From: JBJXHC01 sp046160825
Lineage (GTDB): Bacteria; Bacteroidota; Ignavibacteria; UBA10030; UBA6906
NCBI GenBank assembly: GCA_046160825.1
Contig: JBJXHC010000001.1
Span: forward strand, 1-63,964
DNA: 63,964 nt
Reading direction: 5' to 3'
This document shows positions 26,549-34,771 of the stretch, piece after piece. The notes below the pieces were generated by a model that was not told where the DNA came from, did no database searches, and saw only the letters and a program-made list of their open reading frames with translations. Position 1 is the first letter of the stretch. Each line of letters opens with the position of its first letter. The translations under genes were made by a program, and so were the position numbers.

Positions 26549-27975
26549 CAACCCATCCCTCCTATCAATCTCCAGATTTGTGCAACGAAGAAACAGAGCG
26601 CCAGTCCCATGACAACGGGAAGAAGAGATGCCACAAGGGTCCACTTCATGCTGCCGGTTTCTTTGTAGATGGTATAGATGGTGGTCGAACACGGATTATG
26701 CACGAGACTGAAGAGCATCAGGTTCACGGCGGTCAACAGTGTCCATCCCCCGGCGTTAAATACCGACATGTACGCAAGTGAATCTTCAAGCTCGAACATT
26801 ACGCCTGCTCCCGCACCAACCCCGGCCACTTCTGAGCTCAACACCGTCAACATCAATATGGTGGGAATGATGATTTCGTTCGCGGGGATGGCGATGATAT
26901 ACGCGAGCAGGATGACGCCGTTTAATCCAATAAAAAACCCAAAAGGATTCAACCAATTAATGGTATGCTCGGCAAGACTTACATCACCAATGTGGATATT
27001 TGCCAGTAACCAGATGACCGCGCCGGCCGGAGCCGCAAAGACGACGGCGCGCCAGAGAACGATGATCGTCCGGTCGATCAAGGACGTGTACAGCGTCTGC
27101 CATATTCTTGGCGGCCTGTATGGCGGCAACTCCAGACTGAAGGACGAGGCTTCGCCCTTGAGCACAGTACGCGAGAGAAACCATGAGGTTATGAAGGTCA
27201 AGGCTATCCCAAAGAGTGCAATCGACACCACTGCTGCAGCGGAGACAAGACCGCCGAGCGCAGCCGGAGCAAGCGCACCAATAAACAAGGATGCAATCAA
27301 GATCTGTGTCGGCCAGCGGCCATTACACAATGCAAAATTGTTTGTGATGATGGCAATAAGTCTCTCACGCGGACTGTCGATGATGCGGGTGGCGATAACG
27401 CCTGCAGCATTGCAGCCGTAACCCATGGCCATTGAGAGCGACTGTTTACCGTGAGCACCCGATTTGCGGAACAGATTGTCGAGATTAAATGCCACGCGCG
27501 GCAAATAGCCGAAATCCTCAAGCAGTGTGAAGAGCGGGAAGAAAATTGCCATAGGCGGAAGCATCACACTGATAACCCACGCTGCAGCGAGATATACGCC
27601 ATCCAACAGGAACCCCGATAACCACCACGGCATCCCGACACCATCTGCGAGCGATTTAAGGATGGGATGCAACGTGTCAATGAGCAGGTCCGCCAATAAC
27701 GCGGATGGAACATTCGCTCCGGCAATCGTCAACCAAAAGACGATACCGAGCAACAACAGCATCAGCGGGAAACCCGTCCAGCGGCTTGTCAGCGCGCGAT
27801 CGAGTACACGATCCCAATTGAACCTCGGCCTTTCATTGGAGCGCGTCACCACCGTGTCAGCGATCTGTGTGGCATCGGTGTAGATGGACTCCATCAATGT
27901 GTCATGGAATCCCTCACCTGCTTCCCAACGAAGGGCGTTCGCTCTCGCGATTATTTCATCACCTGTTATGTTCAT
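26548..27975 (-). CDS. FeoB membrane domain (ferrous iron permease), separate gene
   Basis: A 475-residue membrane protein corresponding to the C-terminal two-thirds of FeoB: about ten helices with two Gate (nucleoside-recognition) domains and FeoB-type blocks LPRVAFNLDNLFRKSG, SMAMGYGCNAAGVIATRIIDS and PANEIIIPTIL. The Cys in GYGCNAAGV is the conserved pathway Cys. The N-terminal ~60 residues carry the end of the helical linker region. The GTPase part is in the upstream gene with a four-base overlap, so FeoB is made as two polypeptides. It imports Fe2+ across the inner membrane. Confidence 0.92.
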   Translation of the reverse strand: MNITGDEIIARANALRWEAGEGFHDTLMESIYTDATQIADTVVTRSNERPRFNWDRVLDRALTSRWTGFPLMLLLLGIVFWLTIAGANVPSALLADLLIDTLHPILKSLADGVGMPWWLSGFLLDGVYLAAAWVISVMLPPMAIFFPLFTLLEDFGYLPRVAFNLDNLFRKSGAHGKQSLSMAMGYGCNAAGVIATRIIDSPRERLIAIITNNFALCNGRWPTQILIASLFIGALAPAALGGLVSAAAVVSIALFGIALTFITSWFLSRTVLKGEASSFSLELPPYRPPRIWQTLYTSLIDRTIIVLWRAVVFAAPAGAVIWLLANIHIGDVSLAEHTINWLNPFGFFIGLNGVILLAYIIAIPANEIIIPTILMLTVLSSEVAGVGAGAGVMFELEDSLAYMSVFNAGGWTLLTAVNLMLFSLVHNPCSTTIYTIYKETGSMKWTLVASLLPVVMGLALCFFVAQIWRLIGGMG

Positions 27976-28799
27976 ACTCCAAGTCCTTCTTCTCTCTTCA
28001 TTCCGGCAAACTGATTCTCATCCTGCCGCACAAGGCCTGCAAGCTCGCCGTTGCGTATTGCCTCACTAATGCGTTCATCACCTTCCAATAATCGAAGCGC
28101 AACCCACCGCGCGTTACCAAGTCCGGGGTACATCTGTTCCACCTGTTCTGCGAGCTGGGTGATCGAGCGTTCCAGTGTTGTCGAACGCGTCCGTATCCGG
28201 TGAGGTTTGCAAACGAACGCACCCGTCGCAACATCATTGATCGCCTGTAACAGATTCTGGATACCAACTCCTTGTCTTGCCGCGGTCGGTACAACGGGAA
28301 CACCCAACTGCTTGGACAACAGTCTTTCATCCACGGTAATCCCATGGCGTTTTGCTTCATCGACAAGGTTAAGACACACCACGGCCCGGTCGGTAATTTC
28401 CAGAACCTGCAACACGAGATTCAGGTTGCGTTCAAGTCGGGTTGCGTCCACGACAATTACCGTCACGTCCGGTTGTCCGAAAAGAATGAAGTTGCGGGCG
28501 ACGTCTTCATCCGTGCTGGTTGAAAGCAGCGAATACGTCCCCGGCAGATCAACGATCTTGTATCGTTTCTCATTATAAATAAAACCGCCCTCTGCCCTGG
28601 TCACGGTTTTGCCCGGCCAGTTGCCGGTATGCTGATGAAGTCCGGTGAGCGCGTTGAACACGGTACTCTTGCCGGTATTCGGATTCCCGGCAAGGGCAAC
28701 GACAAAATCCGAACCTTCCATGTTCACTCCCAGCCTCACAAGGTTTCCCTTGTTGTGGGAGGGGCATGCTTCACATCCTGTTGAAGTGTGCTGAGTCAT
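27972..28799 (-). CDS. FeoB GTPase domain, separate gene
   Basis: A 275-residue protein corresponding to the N-terminal cytoplasmic part of FeoB. An initial Cys motif (CEACPSH) is followed by the G1 loop GNPNTGKST, the switch I region HTGNWPGKTV, the G3 DLPGTYSL and the G4 NLVDEAKRHG, then the helical GDI-like domain. The protein stops where the membrane part would begin, its stop overlapping the next ATG by four bases. The clean overlap of two well-formed genes argues for a true gene split rather than a sequencing frameshift. Confidence 0.92.
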   Translation of the reverse strand: MTQHTSTGCEACPSHNKGNLVRLGVNMEGSDFVVALAGNPNTGKSTVFNALTGLHQHTGNWPGKTVTRAEGGFIYNEKRYKIVDLPGTYSLLSTSTDEDVARNFILFGQPDVTVIVVDATRLERNLNLVLQVLEITDRAVVCLNLVDEAKRHGITVDERLLSKQLGVPVVPTAARQGVGIQNLLQAINDVATGAFVCKPHRIRTRSTTLERSITQLAEQVEQMYPGLGNARWVALRLLEGDERISEAIRNGELAGLVRQDENQFAGMKREEGLGV

Positions 28800-29833
28800 T
28801 TCCCTTCCTCGTTCTCTCTTCGAATATTGATCATTCCTGCGTGGGTGCGGCGAAGTGCAATTGTCGCTCCACGAATCGAATACGCAGTCGGGTCACCGCT
28901 TGCGCTCCGCATCTCTGCAGTTACCCGGGTTCCGGGCAGGATGCCAAGGTCCATCAATCTGCGGCGTTGCTGACCGCGACATTTGCGTGCAATACCTGTC
29001 ACCCGTGCCGACTCGCCAAGCGAGAGCTGGTCCAGCGTTTCATGTGGACCTGTTACGATAGCCTCCTCATGGAGGGCCGTCACGGTAACGTTTGCCGCGA
29101 CAATCGGCGCGAGCACCGATTCCGTACCGTCTGCCTCGAAGCGAATTCGGTCATGCGATGTATCGAGCACTCTCACGATCACACCGGGAGAAAGACCAAG
29201 CGCAACCAGTTGGGCATACACGGTGTCGGGTTCATCTTCAATGTGGACGATCTGTGCCGTTTCACCGCGCCGGAGCTGAGTCATCGGCTGACCCTTGCGC
29301 ACCGGCAGATCACCGGTGGCAGTCGGTATGGGATCACCGTGCGGATCGAACCGCGGGTTTCCCATCTGTGCGGCAAGCGCGTCCACCTCGCTTTGTGTGA
29401 GCTGGTGTTCTTTCTGCTCTGCTTCGTGGTGCCAATCGGTTTCCTTCACACCGGTTTCATCTGCAAGGAAACGTTCCCACAACCTGTGCGTGCGGATGAC
29501 GCGGAGAGCGTACGAGCGCCCGTCTTCCGTCAACACGAACGTGTCGCCTTCGAGCTTCACCAATCGATGTGATTCAAGTCCGGAAAGCAATTGCGTTACT
29601 TCATCACCGGATATTCTCAAAACACCGGAGATACTCTGTCGCGTGCAAGCCAGGTTCTTATACTCACAGTCGTACAAATGCTTCAGTGCGTCTTCAATGA
29701 GTACACGGTGGGTCATGTGACGTGTTTTCTGCCAACGCGCCCACAGCCCGATGCGCGGCCAGGCAACAAGGCACAGGACGGCGATAATAATCAGGCCAAA
29801 GAGCAGCGCTGTACCGGGATCAATAGTGTTCAT
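28796..29833 (-). CDS. Membrane-anchored DtxR-like/FeoA/FeoA fusion protein
   Basis: A 345-residue fusion. Residues ~8-27 form one hydrophobic helix, an unusual addition. Residues ~38-100 resemble a DtxR winged helix and ~105-155 the DtxR metal-binding/dimerisation domain, with the EAEQKEH ligand motif and GNPRFDPHGDPIP. Two SH3-like FeoA modules follow (~170-245 and ~258-340, the second with LMDLGILPGTRV). It overlaps both neighbours by four bases. A plausible role is a membrane-bound metal sensor that docks on or gates split FeoB rather than a classic repressor; the HTH is diverged. This is inference. Confidence 0.85.
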   Translation of the reverse strand: MNTIDPGTALLFGLIIIAVLCLVAWPRIGLWARWQKTRHMTHRVLIEDALKHLYDCEYKNLACTRQSISGVLRISGDEVTQLLSGLESHRLVKLEGDTFVLTEDGRSYALRVIRTHRLWERFLADETGVKETDWHHEAEQKEHQLTQSEVDALAAQMGNPRFDPHGDPIPTATGDLPVRKGQPMTQLRRGETAQIVHIEDEPDTVYAQLVALGLSPGVIVRVLDTSHDRIRFEADGTESVLAPIVAANVTVTALHEEAIVTGPHETLDQLSLGESARVTGIARKCRGQQRRRLMDLGILPGTRVTAEMRSASGDPTAYSIRGATIALRRTHAGMINIRRENEEGK

Positions 29834-30483
29834 ACCCTCTCCACAAAAATTGCCTCTGCCACTTGCTGACTGATGAATTGGTGTTTCGATCCCACCTTTA
29901 CCTTCATTGCTCCATCGAATTCCGTCTTCTCGCGGATCGTCATCTTCGTATTCAGCTTGACTCCGAGCTTTGTTGCGTGTTGCAGTATCGCGGGGTCTTC
30001 ATCACTGACCCTCAAGATCTTTACCACTTCACCAACGGTACACGAGGTAAGTGGCGCATATTCCGGGGCATGCAACTTGCCATCCACGGTGGGAATCGGG
30101 TCGCCATGCGGATCTGCTTTGGGGAAGCCGAGCGCCTCGTCCAGTTTTCGTTCCATATCGTCCGATGTCACATGTTCAAGACGTTCGGCTTCGTCGTGTA
30201 CCTGATCCCAGGAGAAGCCCAGGAACTTCATCAAGTACATCTCCCAAAGCCGGTGGCGGCGCACAATCTTCAACGCCATCTGTCTTCCCTGCCTGGTCAA
30301 CCCGACACCCTTATAGGGCTCATAACTCACATAGCCCTTCTCGGAGAGCTTCTTGATCATGTCCGTAACGGAAGGATCGGAGAGATCCAGACTTGCGGCA
30401 AGGGCGGAAGTGGTCACTTTTTTCCGCTCTTGCTCGAGTTTGTAAATGTGTTTGATGTAGTCTTCTGTCGAAATATTTGGCAT
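29830..30483 (-). CDS. DtxR/MntR family metal-dependent transcriptional repressor
   Basis: A 217-residue regulator: winged helix at ~1-70 (STEDYIKHIYKLEQE, recognition helix region LSDPSVTDMIKKL), dimerisation/metal domain ~75-140 with HRLWEMYL, EAERLEH and GFPKADPHGDPIP, and a C-terminal FeoA-like SH3 domain. Members bind Fe2+ or Mn2+ and repress uptake genes. It is the first gene of the feo operon. A perfect 16-bp palindrome of DtxR-box type lies 29 bases upstream, so autoregulation is very likely. Confidence 0.93.
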   Translation of the reverse strand: MPNISTEDYIKHIYKLEQERKKVTTSALAASLDLSDPSVTDMIKKLSEKGYVSYEPYKGVGLTRQGRQMALKIVRRHRLWEMYLMKFLGFSWDQVHDEAERLEHVTSDDMERKLDEALGFPKADPHGDPIPTVDGKLHAPEYAPLTSCTVGEVVKILRVSDEDPAILQHATKLGVKLNTKMTIREKTEFDGAMKVKVGSKHQFISQQVAEAIFVERV

Positions 30484-30499
30484 TTTAACTCTTTGGATT

Positions 30500-30527
30500 C
30501 CTAAAGATATTTTTAGGTATACCTAAA
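30500..30527 (-). promoter_or_regulatory. Tandem DtxR-type operator before the feo operon
   Basis: Positions 30512-30527 form a perfect 16-bp palindrome (TTTAGGTATACCTAAA). The adjacent 30500-30517 is a second, looser palindrome with arms CCTAAA and TTTAGG around six bases, sharing the central half site. DtxR/IdeR/MntR boxes are built on the same TTAGG/CCTAA half sites. It lies 16-44 bases upstream of the regulator start, where it would overlap a promoter. Confidence 0.8.
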
Positions 30528-30536
30528 GATGGGAAT

Positions 30537-30578
30537 TCCCAAGAAAGAGTCAAGGGATGCAGAAACTATTTCTTGGGA
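30537..30578. repeat. Inverted repeat upstream of the feo operon
   Basis: Perfect 10-bp arms (30537-30546 and 30569-30578) around a 22-base spacer, next to a 12-bp palindrome at 30530-30541. No T-tract follows on either strand, so it is a weak terminator at best for the upstream gene; it could be an additional regulatory site. Confidence 0.45.
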
Positions 30579-30707
30579 TTACGGAATCCGTGGAGAAGGC
30601 GCTACGGTAAGGCTATGCGGCCTACGGTCTGATGGTCAAATGAATCCTTGGGTGGCGTCGATTCTCGCTCGCGGGACGAGTCGCACGATTTATCCTCGCG
30701 CGGGGAA

Positions 30708-31403
30708 TCACTCTTCCTTCTTCTCAAACACCTCATCACTCAGGCCGGTGTTTAACCTATATTCACTGTAACGAATGGTGATGGAGCCCTTGCGTGGAAG
30801 GCGGGTTTGTGGTGTGGGAGTCGGGGGTTGCTCGACATCTTCATCTTTGGCATCGGAAGAGAACTTCACGTTGAGCAACGCGGGGAGCCAATGTCCTTCC
30901 ACCTGTTCATGGGTGAATTCGGCCGACATCAGCCTGCCGTCTGGCAACGATGAACTGAGCAGCACCGGAACCCAGCGTTCAGCATCGACCGTCAGTGTGA
31001 GACCGCGCGACGCAGTATTCTGGCGCTTTGGTCTGAGGGAAAGTTCATGGTAACTCCTGCCGCTATCGGAAAATTGCCGGGTGTTCTCAATGGTATATCG
31101 CTCGAGAAGTTGGGAAGGGTTGAGCGCTATGCTCTCTTTCGGCAGGAGGGCAAAGCTGCCGGATTCGTAGTGTACCTTGTCGGGCTGCTTGAAATACATC
31201 TTCACTTTCATCGAAGGTACTTTGAGACGTTCAAGATCCACCGTGACGTCGAGCTGAACAATATAGTCTTCAACACCGCGGGAATGTTCCTCCACTTTCT
31301 TCAGAACATCTTCACCGGAAAGCTGGCCGTGTGCGACAAGTACGGGAAAAAGGCAAAAGAGAAATATACAGACCCGTCTCACCGAAGGTCTCCCCTTTGT
31401 CAT
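30708..31403 (-). CDS. LolA-like outer-membrane lipoprotein carrier family protein
   Basis: A 231-residue exported protein. The start at 31403 gives MTKGRPSVRR and a signal peptide ending VAHGQ. The mature part opens with LSGEDVLKKVEEHSRGVEDY and continues with alternating strands (VKMYFKQPDKVHYESGSFA), the pattern of LolA/LolB-like folds that carry lipids or lipoproteins. It ends in a Pro-rich loop and SITIRYSEYRLNTG. The ATG shares one base with the stop of the MFS gene upstream, so the two are coupled. Not orthologous with certainty to LolA. Confidence 0.7.
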   Translation of the reverse strand: MTKGRPSVRRVCIFLFCLFPVLVAHGQLSGEDVLKKVEEHSRGVEDYIVQLDVTVDLERLKVPSMKVKMYFKQPDKVHYESGSFALLPKESIALNPSQLLERYTIENTRQFSDSGRSYHELSLRPKRQNTASRGLTLTVDAERWVPVLLSSSLPDGRLMSAEFTHEQVEGHWLPALLNVKFSSDAKDEDVEQPPTPTPQTRLPRKGSITIRYSEYRLNTGLSDEVFEKKEE

Positions 31404-32668
31404 TATGCCTTCTTTACAAGAAACGTGTTGTATAACAGCATAAGGGCGGTGGAACCAAAGCCGATTGCGGCGAGGATATACCACATCATGGAAGGATTGA
31501 ACGTCTCGCGGATATATGTCTGGACAAGCCAACCGGAAAGAGGTCCGGCAACGAACGAACCGATGGCAACCGGGAGGAACGCAAAACCCATGAATGTTCC
31601 TACCTGGTCTTTTGGTGCCAGGGAACTCACGTATTCATAAAAGCGTGGGGCCTGTGTTGCTTCACCAATGGCAAACAACGCCATTGCGATAATGGAGAAC
31701 ATAATACTGTCCGAGGATGCGATGACCAACCAGGAAACGCTGGCAATGGAAAAGCCGAGAGTCATGGCAGCAATCGGACTCCACTTCTTTACCAGCGCCG
31801 TGATGGGAACGCTGACGAGAATAATCGTCCAGGCGTCCACTGTTTCAAGAAGTTCAAATCTCTCAAACTTCAACACCTCAATAATATAAAAGGGGAATGA
31901 AAAGAAGATCTGCCAGAACATTATCCAGAACCCCGAGAAGATCACGAGAAAGATAATGAACCTCCCATTGCGAAACACAAGAAGCATGTCCTTGAATACC
32001 TTGCCGAATGTCTTCCGTTCCCCTTTCCCGCCCTGAACTTCAGGCTCCTTGAAGAAGATGAACGTACCAAGCACGAGCAGCAACGACGTCAACGACGACA
32101 TCATCAACACATACTCGATGCCGAGACCTTCGCGGACATAGAGTGCAAGGATGGGGCCGATGGCTCCGCCAAGGTTAACCAGCGTGTAGTAGATCGAAAA
32201 TCCAAGCGACTTCACTTCCTGCTTCGACGTCATCGCTACGGTTCCCACAATACAGGGCTTGATGAGCGATCCACCAATTGCCGTCAAGATCAGCACTCCC
32301 GTAACGTAGGTTGTCGTCCCGATTCCTTCCACCATCCCCTTCGCCATATCCATTCCCGCAAGACCGACAAGGAAATAACCGATTGCAAAGACGGCAAAGC
32401 ACGCCAGCAATGACTTCTTGAAACCATACCGGTCAACGAATACTCCGGCGAGAATCGGTAGAGAGAAAATGAGCCCGGAATACAGGCCAACGAGAGCACC
32501 ACCCGTTTCAACACCGAGCCCCACTTTGTTGGCAAGGTAAACCGCGAGCACGGCCTTCGAACCATAGAACGCGAGGCGTTCGAACAACTCAAGAATATTC
32601 GCTACCCAAAACGTTGGACTGAATCCGGTGCGGATATCGCGCAGAGTTTGAGAGAAGCTCACAGGCAC
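31403..32668 (-). CDS. MFS transporter, POT-like
   Basis: A 421-residue transporter with about twelve hydrophobic helices. The N-terminal motif ELFERLAFYGSKAVLAVYL carries the ExxER signature of proton-coupled oligopeptide transporters. It is shorter than classic POT proteins (~460-500). The inter-helix DRYGFKKSLL resembles the MFS loop 2-3 motif. It probably imports a peptide or similar solute with protons; the substrate is unknown. It is coupled to the LolA-like gene downstream. Confidence 0.82.
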   Translation of the reverse strand: MPVSFSQTLRDIRTGFSPTFWVANILELFERLAFYGSKAVLAVYLANKVGLGVETGGALVGLYSGLIFSLPILAGVFVDRYGFKKSLLACFAVFAIGYFLVGLAGMDMAKGMVEGIGTTTYVTGVLILTAIGGSLIKPCIVGTVAMTSKQEVKSLGFSIYYTLVNLGGAIGPILALYVREGLGIEYVLMMSSLTSLLLVLGTFIFFKEPEVQGGKGERKTFGKVFKDMLLVFRNGRFIIFLVIFSGFWIMFWQIFFSFPFYIIEVLKFERFELLETVDAWTIILVSVPITALVKKWSPIAAMTLGFSIASVSWLVIASSDSIMFSIIAMALFAIGEATQAPRFYEYVSSLAPKDQVGTFMGFAFLPVAIGSFVAGPLSGWLVQTYIRETFNPSMMWYILAAIGFGSTALMLLYNTFLVKKA

Positions 32669-32714
32669 GCTCCTGAATGGGATGAATGGATGGTTGAATA
32701 TGGATATCGGAATG

Positions 32715-33893
32715 TCAAATCAATATCAGCTTCTCTTGCATCTCGCCCGTTACCTCGGGCACACCGTCATGGCGGATGAACATGTTGATCTCTGAGCGGA
32801 CGGCCATGGATTCATGCGCAAGATAAATTCCCGGCTCAATCGAGAAACAACTTCCCGGCATCAACTGCCGGTCGTCGCGTGTTTCAAGATTGTCGATGTT
32901 GACGCCGTTGCCATGTACCTCTTCCCCGATGGAGTGACCCGTCCGGTGCAAAAAATATTTTGCATATCCGCGCTTCTTCACAACATTGCGACTCGCGTCA
33001 TCCACCTGCCAGCCGTAGCAGAGCTTGCCCTTTGCGAACTTGTCCTTCACAAAACTGATCGCTGCGTTGCGCGCATCACGGGCCGTTTCAAAGATATCCA
33101 CATACTTCTTTGGTGGATCGTTACCGATGAAGCCGAGCCAGGTGATGTCATAGTAGATACCGCCGGGCACATTCTTCTTCGCCCACATATCTATCAAAAC
33201 GGTGTCGCCCTTCTTAAAGGGTCGCGTGTTCGCAGGCGTTGATTCAAAGTGCGGGTCTGCTGGATGTTCATTCGTTCCGATGATCGGTGCGTCTGTGGTA
33301 ATAAGTCCGCTCTCTTTGAAGCGTCGCATCATCCAGTTTGTCAGATCGTATTCCGTCATGCCGTTGTTGGACGCGATGGCTTGGCGGATCTGGTCAAACG
33401 CCTCTGCGCGAATCTTGTCCATTACCACGCCGGCTTCCTTGTGCAACCGGTATCCCTCTTCGCTGATCAACGACTCGAACCTCTGGACAAGGTCGGCAGA
33501 GGAAGCAATCTTGTGTCCGAAGCTCTTCACCAGTTCAATAATTCCGGCATCCACGAGCGAGACGTACGGGATATTGTTCTTGGGCGAATATTGCATGGCT
33601 ATTTTCTTGGGGGAACCGAGGATCTTCTTCAATGAGGAGTGCAATTGCTCCCAGGCGAGAAACAGGGTTTTCGATCCGGGGAGTGAATCCAGTTTCCCCG
33701 GTTCGACAGTGTGGCAAAGCTTACGTGGCTCGCCTTTCGCGGGTATGAAATAAAACCAGCGTCGCGTTGTCATTCTCGTTGAGTCAAGTCCGAGCACACG
33801 GTATGCAAGATGGTCGCGATGATGGAAATCGCACAACAGCCAGCCGCCGAGTTTTCGGGCGCGAAGTTCTTCCTGTATCTGTTCGAGTTGCAT
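32715..33893 (-). CDS. M24 family metallopeptidase (Xaa-Pro aminopeptidase-like)
   Basis: A 392-residue pita-bread-fold peptidase. Metal ligands are visible in VLIDMWAK, YYDITWLGF, HRTGHSIG and FSIEPGIY, with a final Glu in AVRSEINMF. The N-terminal ~160 residues form the creatinase-like domain. The start at 33893 gives MQLEQIQEELRA; a longer in-frame reading from 33971 would run into the neighbouring permease gene. Members remove N-terminal residues ahead of Pro. Cytoplasmic, since no signal peptide is seen. Confidence 0.9.
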   Translation of the reverse strand: MQLEQIQEELRARKLGGWLLCDFHHRDHLAYRVLGLDSTRMTTRRWFYFIPAKGEPRKLCHTVEPGKLDSLPGSKTLFLAWEQLHSSLKKILGSPKKIAMQYSPKNNIPYVSLVDAGIIELVKSFGHKIASSADLVQRFESLISEEGYRLHKEAGVVMDKIRAEAFDQIRQAIASNNGMTEYDLTNWMMRRFKESGLITTDAPIIGTNEHPADPHFESTPANTRPFKKGDTVLIDMWAKKNVPGGIYYDITWLGFIGNDPPKKYVDIFETARDARNAAISFVKDKFAKGKLCYGWQVDDASRNVVKKRGYAKYFLHRTGHSIGEEVHGNGVNIDNLETRDDRQLMPGSCFSIEPGIYLAHESMAVRSEINMFIRHDGVPEVTGEMQEKLILI

Positions 33894-33934
33894 GTGTGAA
33901 TTACCCAGAATGATTGATGTGAGAGGTGAAACGC

Positions 33935-34771
33935 CTAACTCAGAATATCCTTGCGCCGGAAAATATACCAAGTAACCCCATAAAAACCAATGCTAAAACC
34001 GCCGAGCTTCAACATGTGGGAGCCGATCTCAGCCCAGGGAATCGGTTCATCAAATGCCTTCCCCCAGACATCCAGGTAGCTCGTGAACAGATACGGCCTG
34101 ATATTCTCAAAGAACTCCACCGGCAGATTCGAGATAATGAGGAAAAGAATAATCACTGTCATGGTGCCGATGATGGGACCAATGGCATTTTCCACCAGCG
34201 AAGAAAACAAGAACGCCAGTGAAGCAACGCACCACATACTCCATGTGGCCAGTCCAAGGGCAATCGCAAAGCGATAGAGAACGTCAGCTTGAGGAATGAC
34301 AACAATGGTTTCGCCCGGAACAACAAGATCGCCGGTGCCGAACAGAAAAACGCCCAGTCCGATACTCAGGCCAACGAGAAACAAAATCAATGTGAACGTA
34401 TAGAAGAGCGTGGTAACATACTTGGCAAGAAGAATGCGCGAGCGCGATGCCGGCCTGATCAGCATCAACCGGAACGTCCCACCGGTTGCTTCGCCAGCAA
34501 GTTGGTCACCGGCGACGAGACTGATGAGAAACGGCACATGAACCCAGAGACTGTTCATGATCATCTGTGTGATGAAGTAGCCGTTGAAAATGTTGCCGAC
34601 GAGAAAGAAATCCTGTTCGAGCGAGCGACGAATACCACCCATCCCTCCTGATCCCTGCCATTTGATCGCAAACTGCACCAGCGGCACGAGCACCGCGATG
34701 GCAATGAACCCGATGTAGGTTCGCCACTTGCGATACGTCTTGATGAGTTCGTTAGAGAGGACGCGCAACAT
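33935..34771 (-). CDS. ABC-2 type transporter permease
   Basis: A 278-residue membrane protein with about six hydrophobic helices starting MLRVLSNELIKTYRKWRTY, the amphipathic N-terminus usual for ABC-2 permeases that pair with NatA/BcrA-like ATPases. A large outside loop follows helix 1. Its start lies 20 bases inside the upstream ATPase gene in another frame, so the two are coupled. The substrate is unknown. Confidence 0.88.
   Translation of the reverse strand: MLRVLSNELIKTYRKWRTYIGFIAIAVLVPLVQFAIKWQGSGGMGGIRRSLEQDFFLVGNIFNGYFITQMIMNSLWVHVPFLISLVAGDQLAGEATGGTFRLMLIRPASRSRILLAKYVTTLFYTFTLILFLVGLSIGLGVFLFGTGDLVVPGETIVVIPQADVLYRFAIALGLATWSMWCVASLAFLFSSLVENAIGPIIGTMTVIILFLIISNLPVEFFENIRPYLFTSYLDVWGKAFDEPIPWAEIGSHMLKLGGFSIGFYGVTWYIFRRKDILS

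Noticed and set aside
33894..33971. Extended N-terminus of the M24 peptidase
   Set aside because: The added residues do not match the family and would overlap the end of the ABC permease gene.
34752..34771. Possible frameshift between ABC ATPase and permease
   Set aside because: A 20-base overlap with both proteins full length is normal translational coupling.
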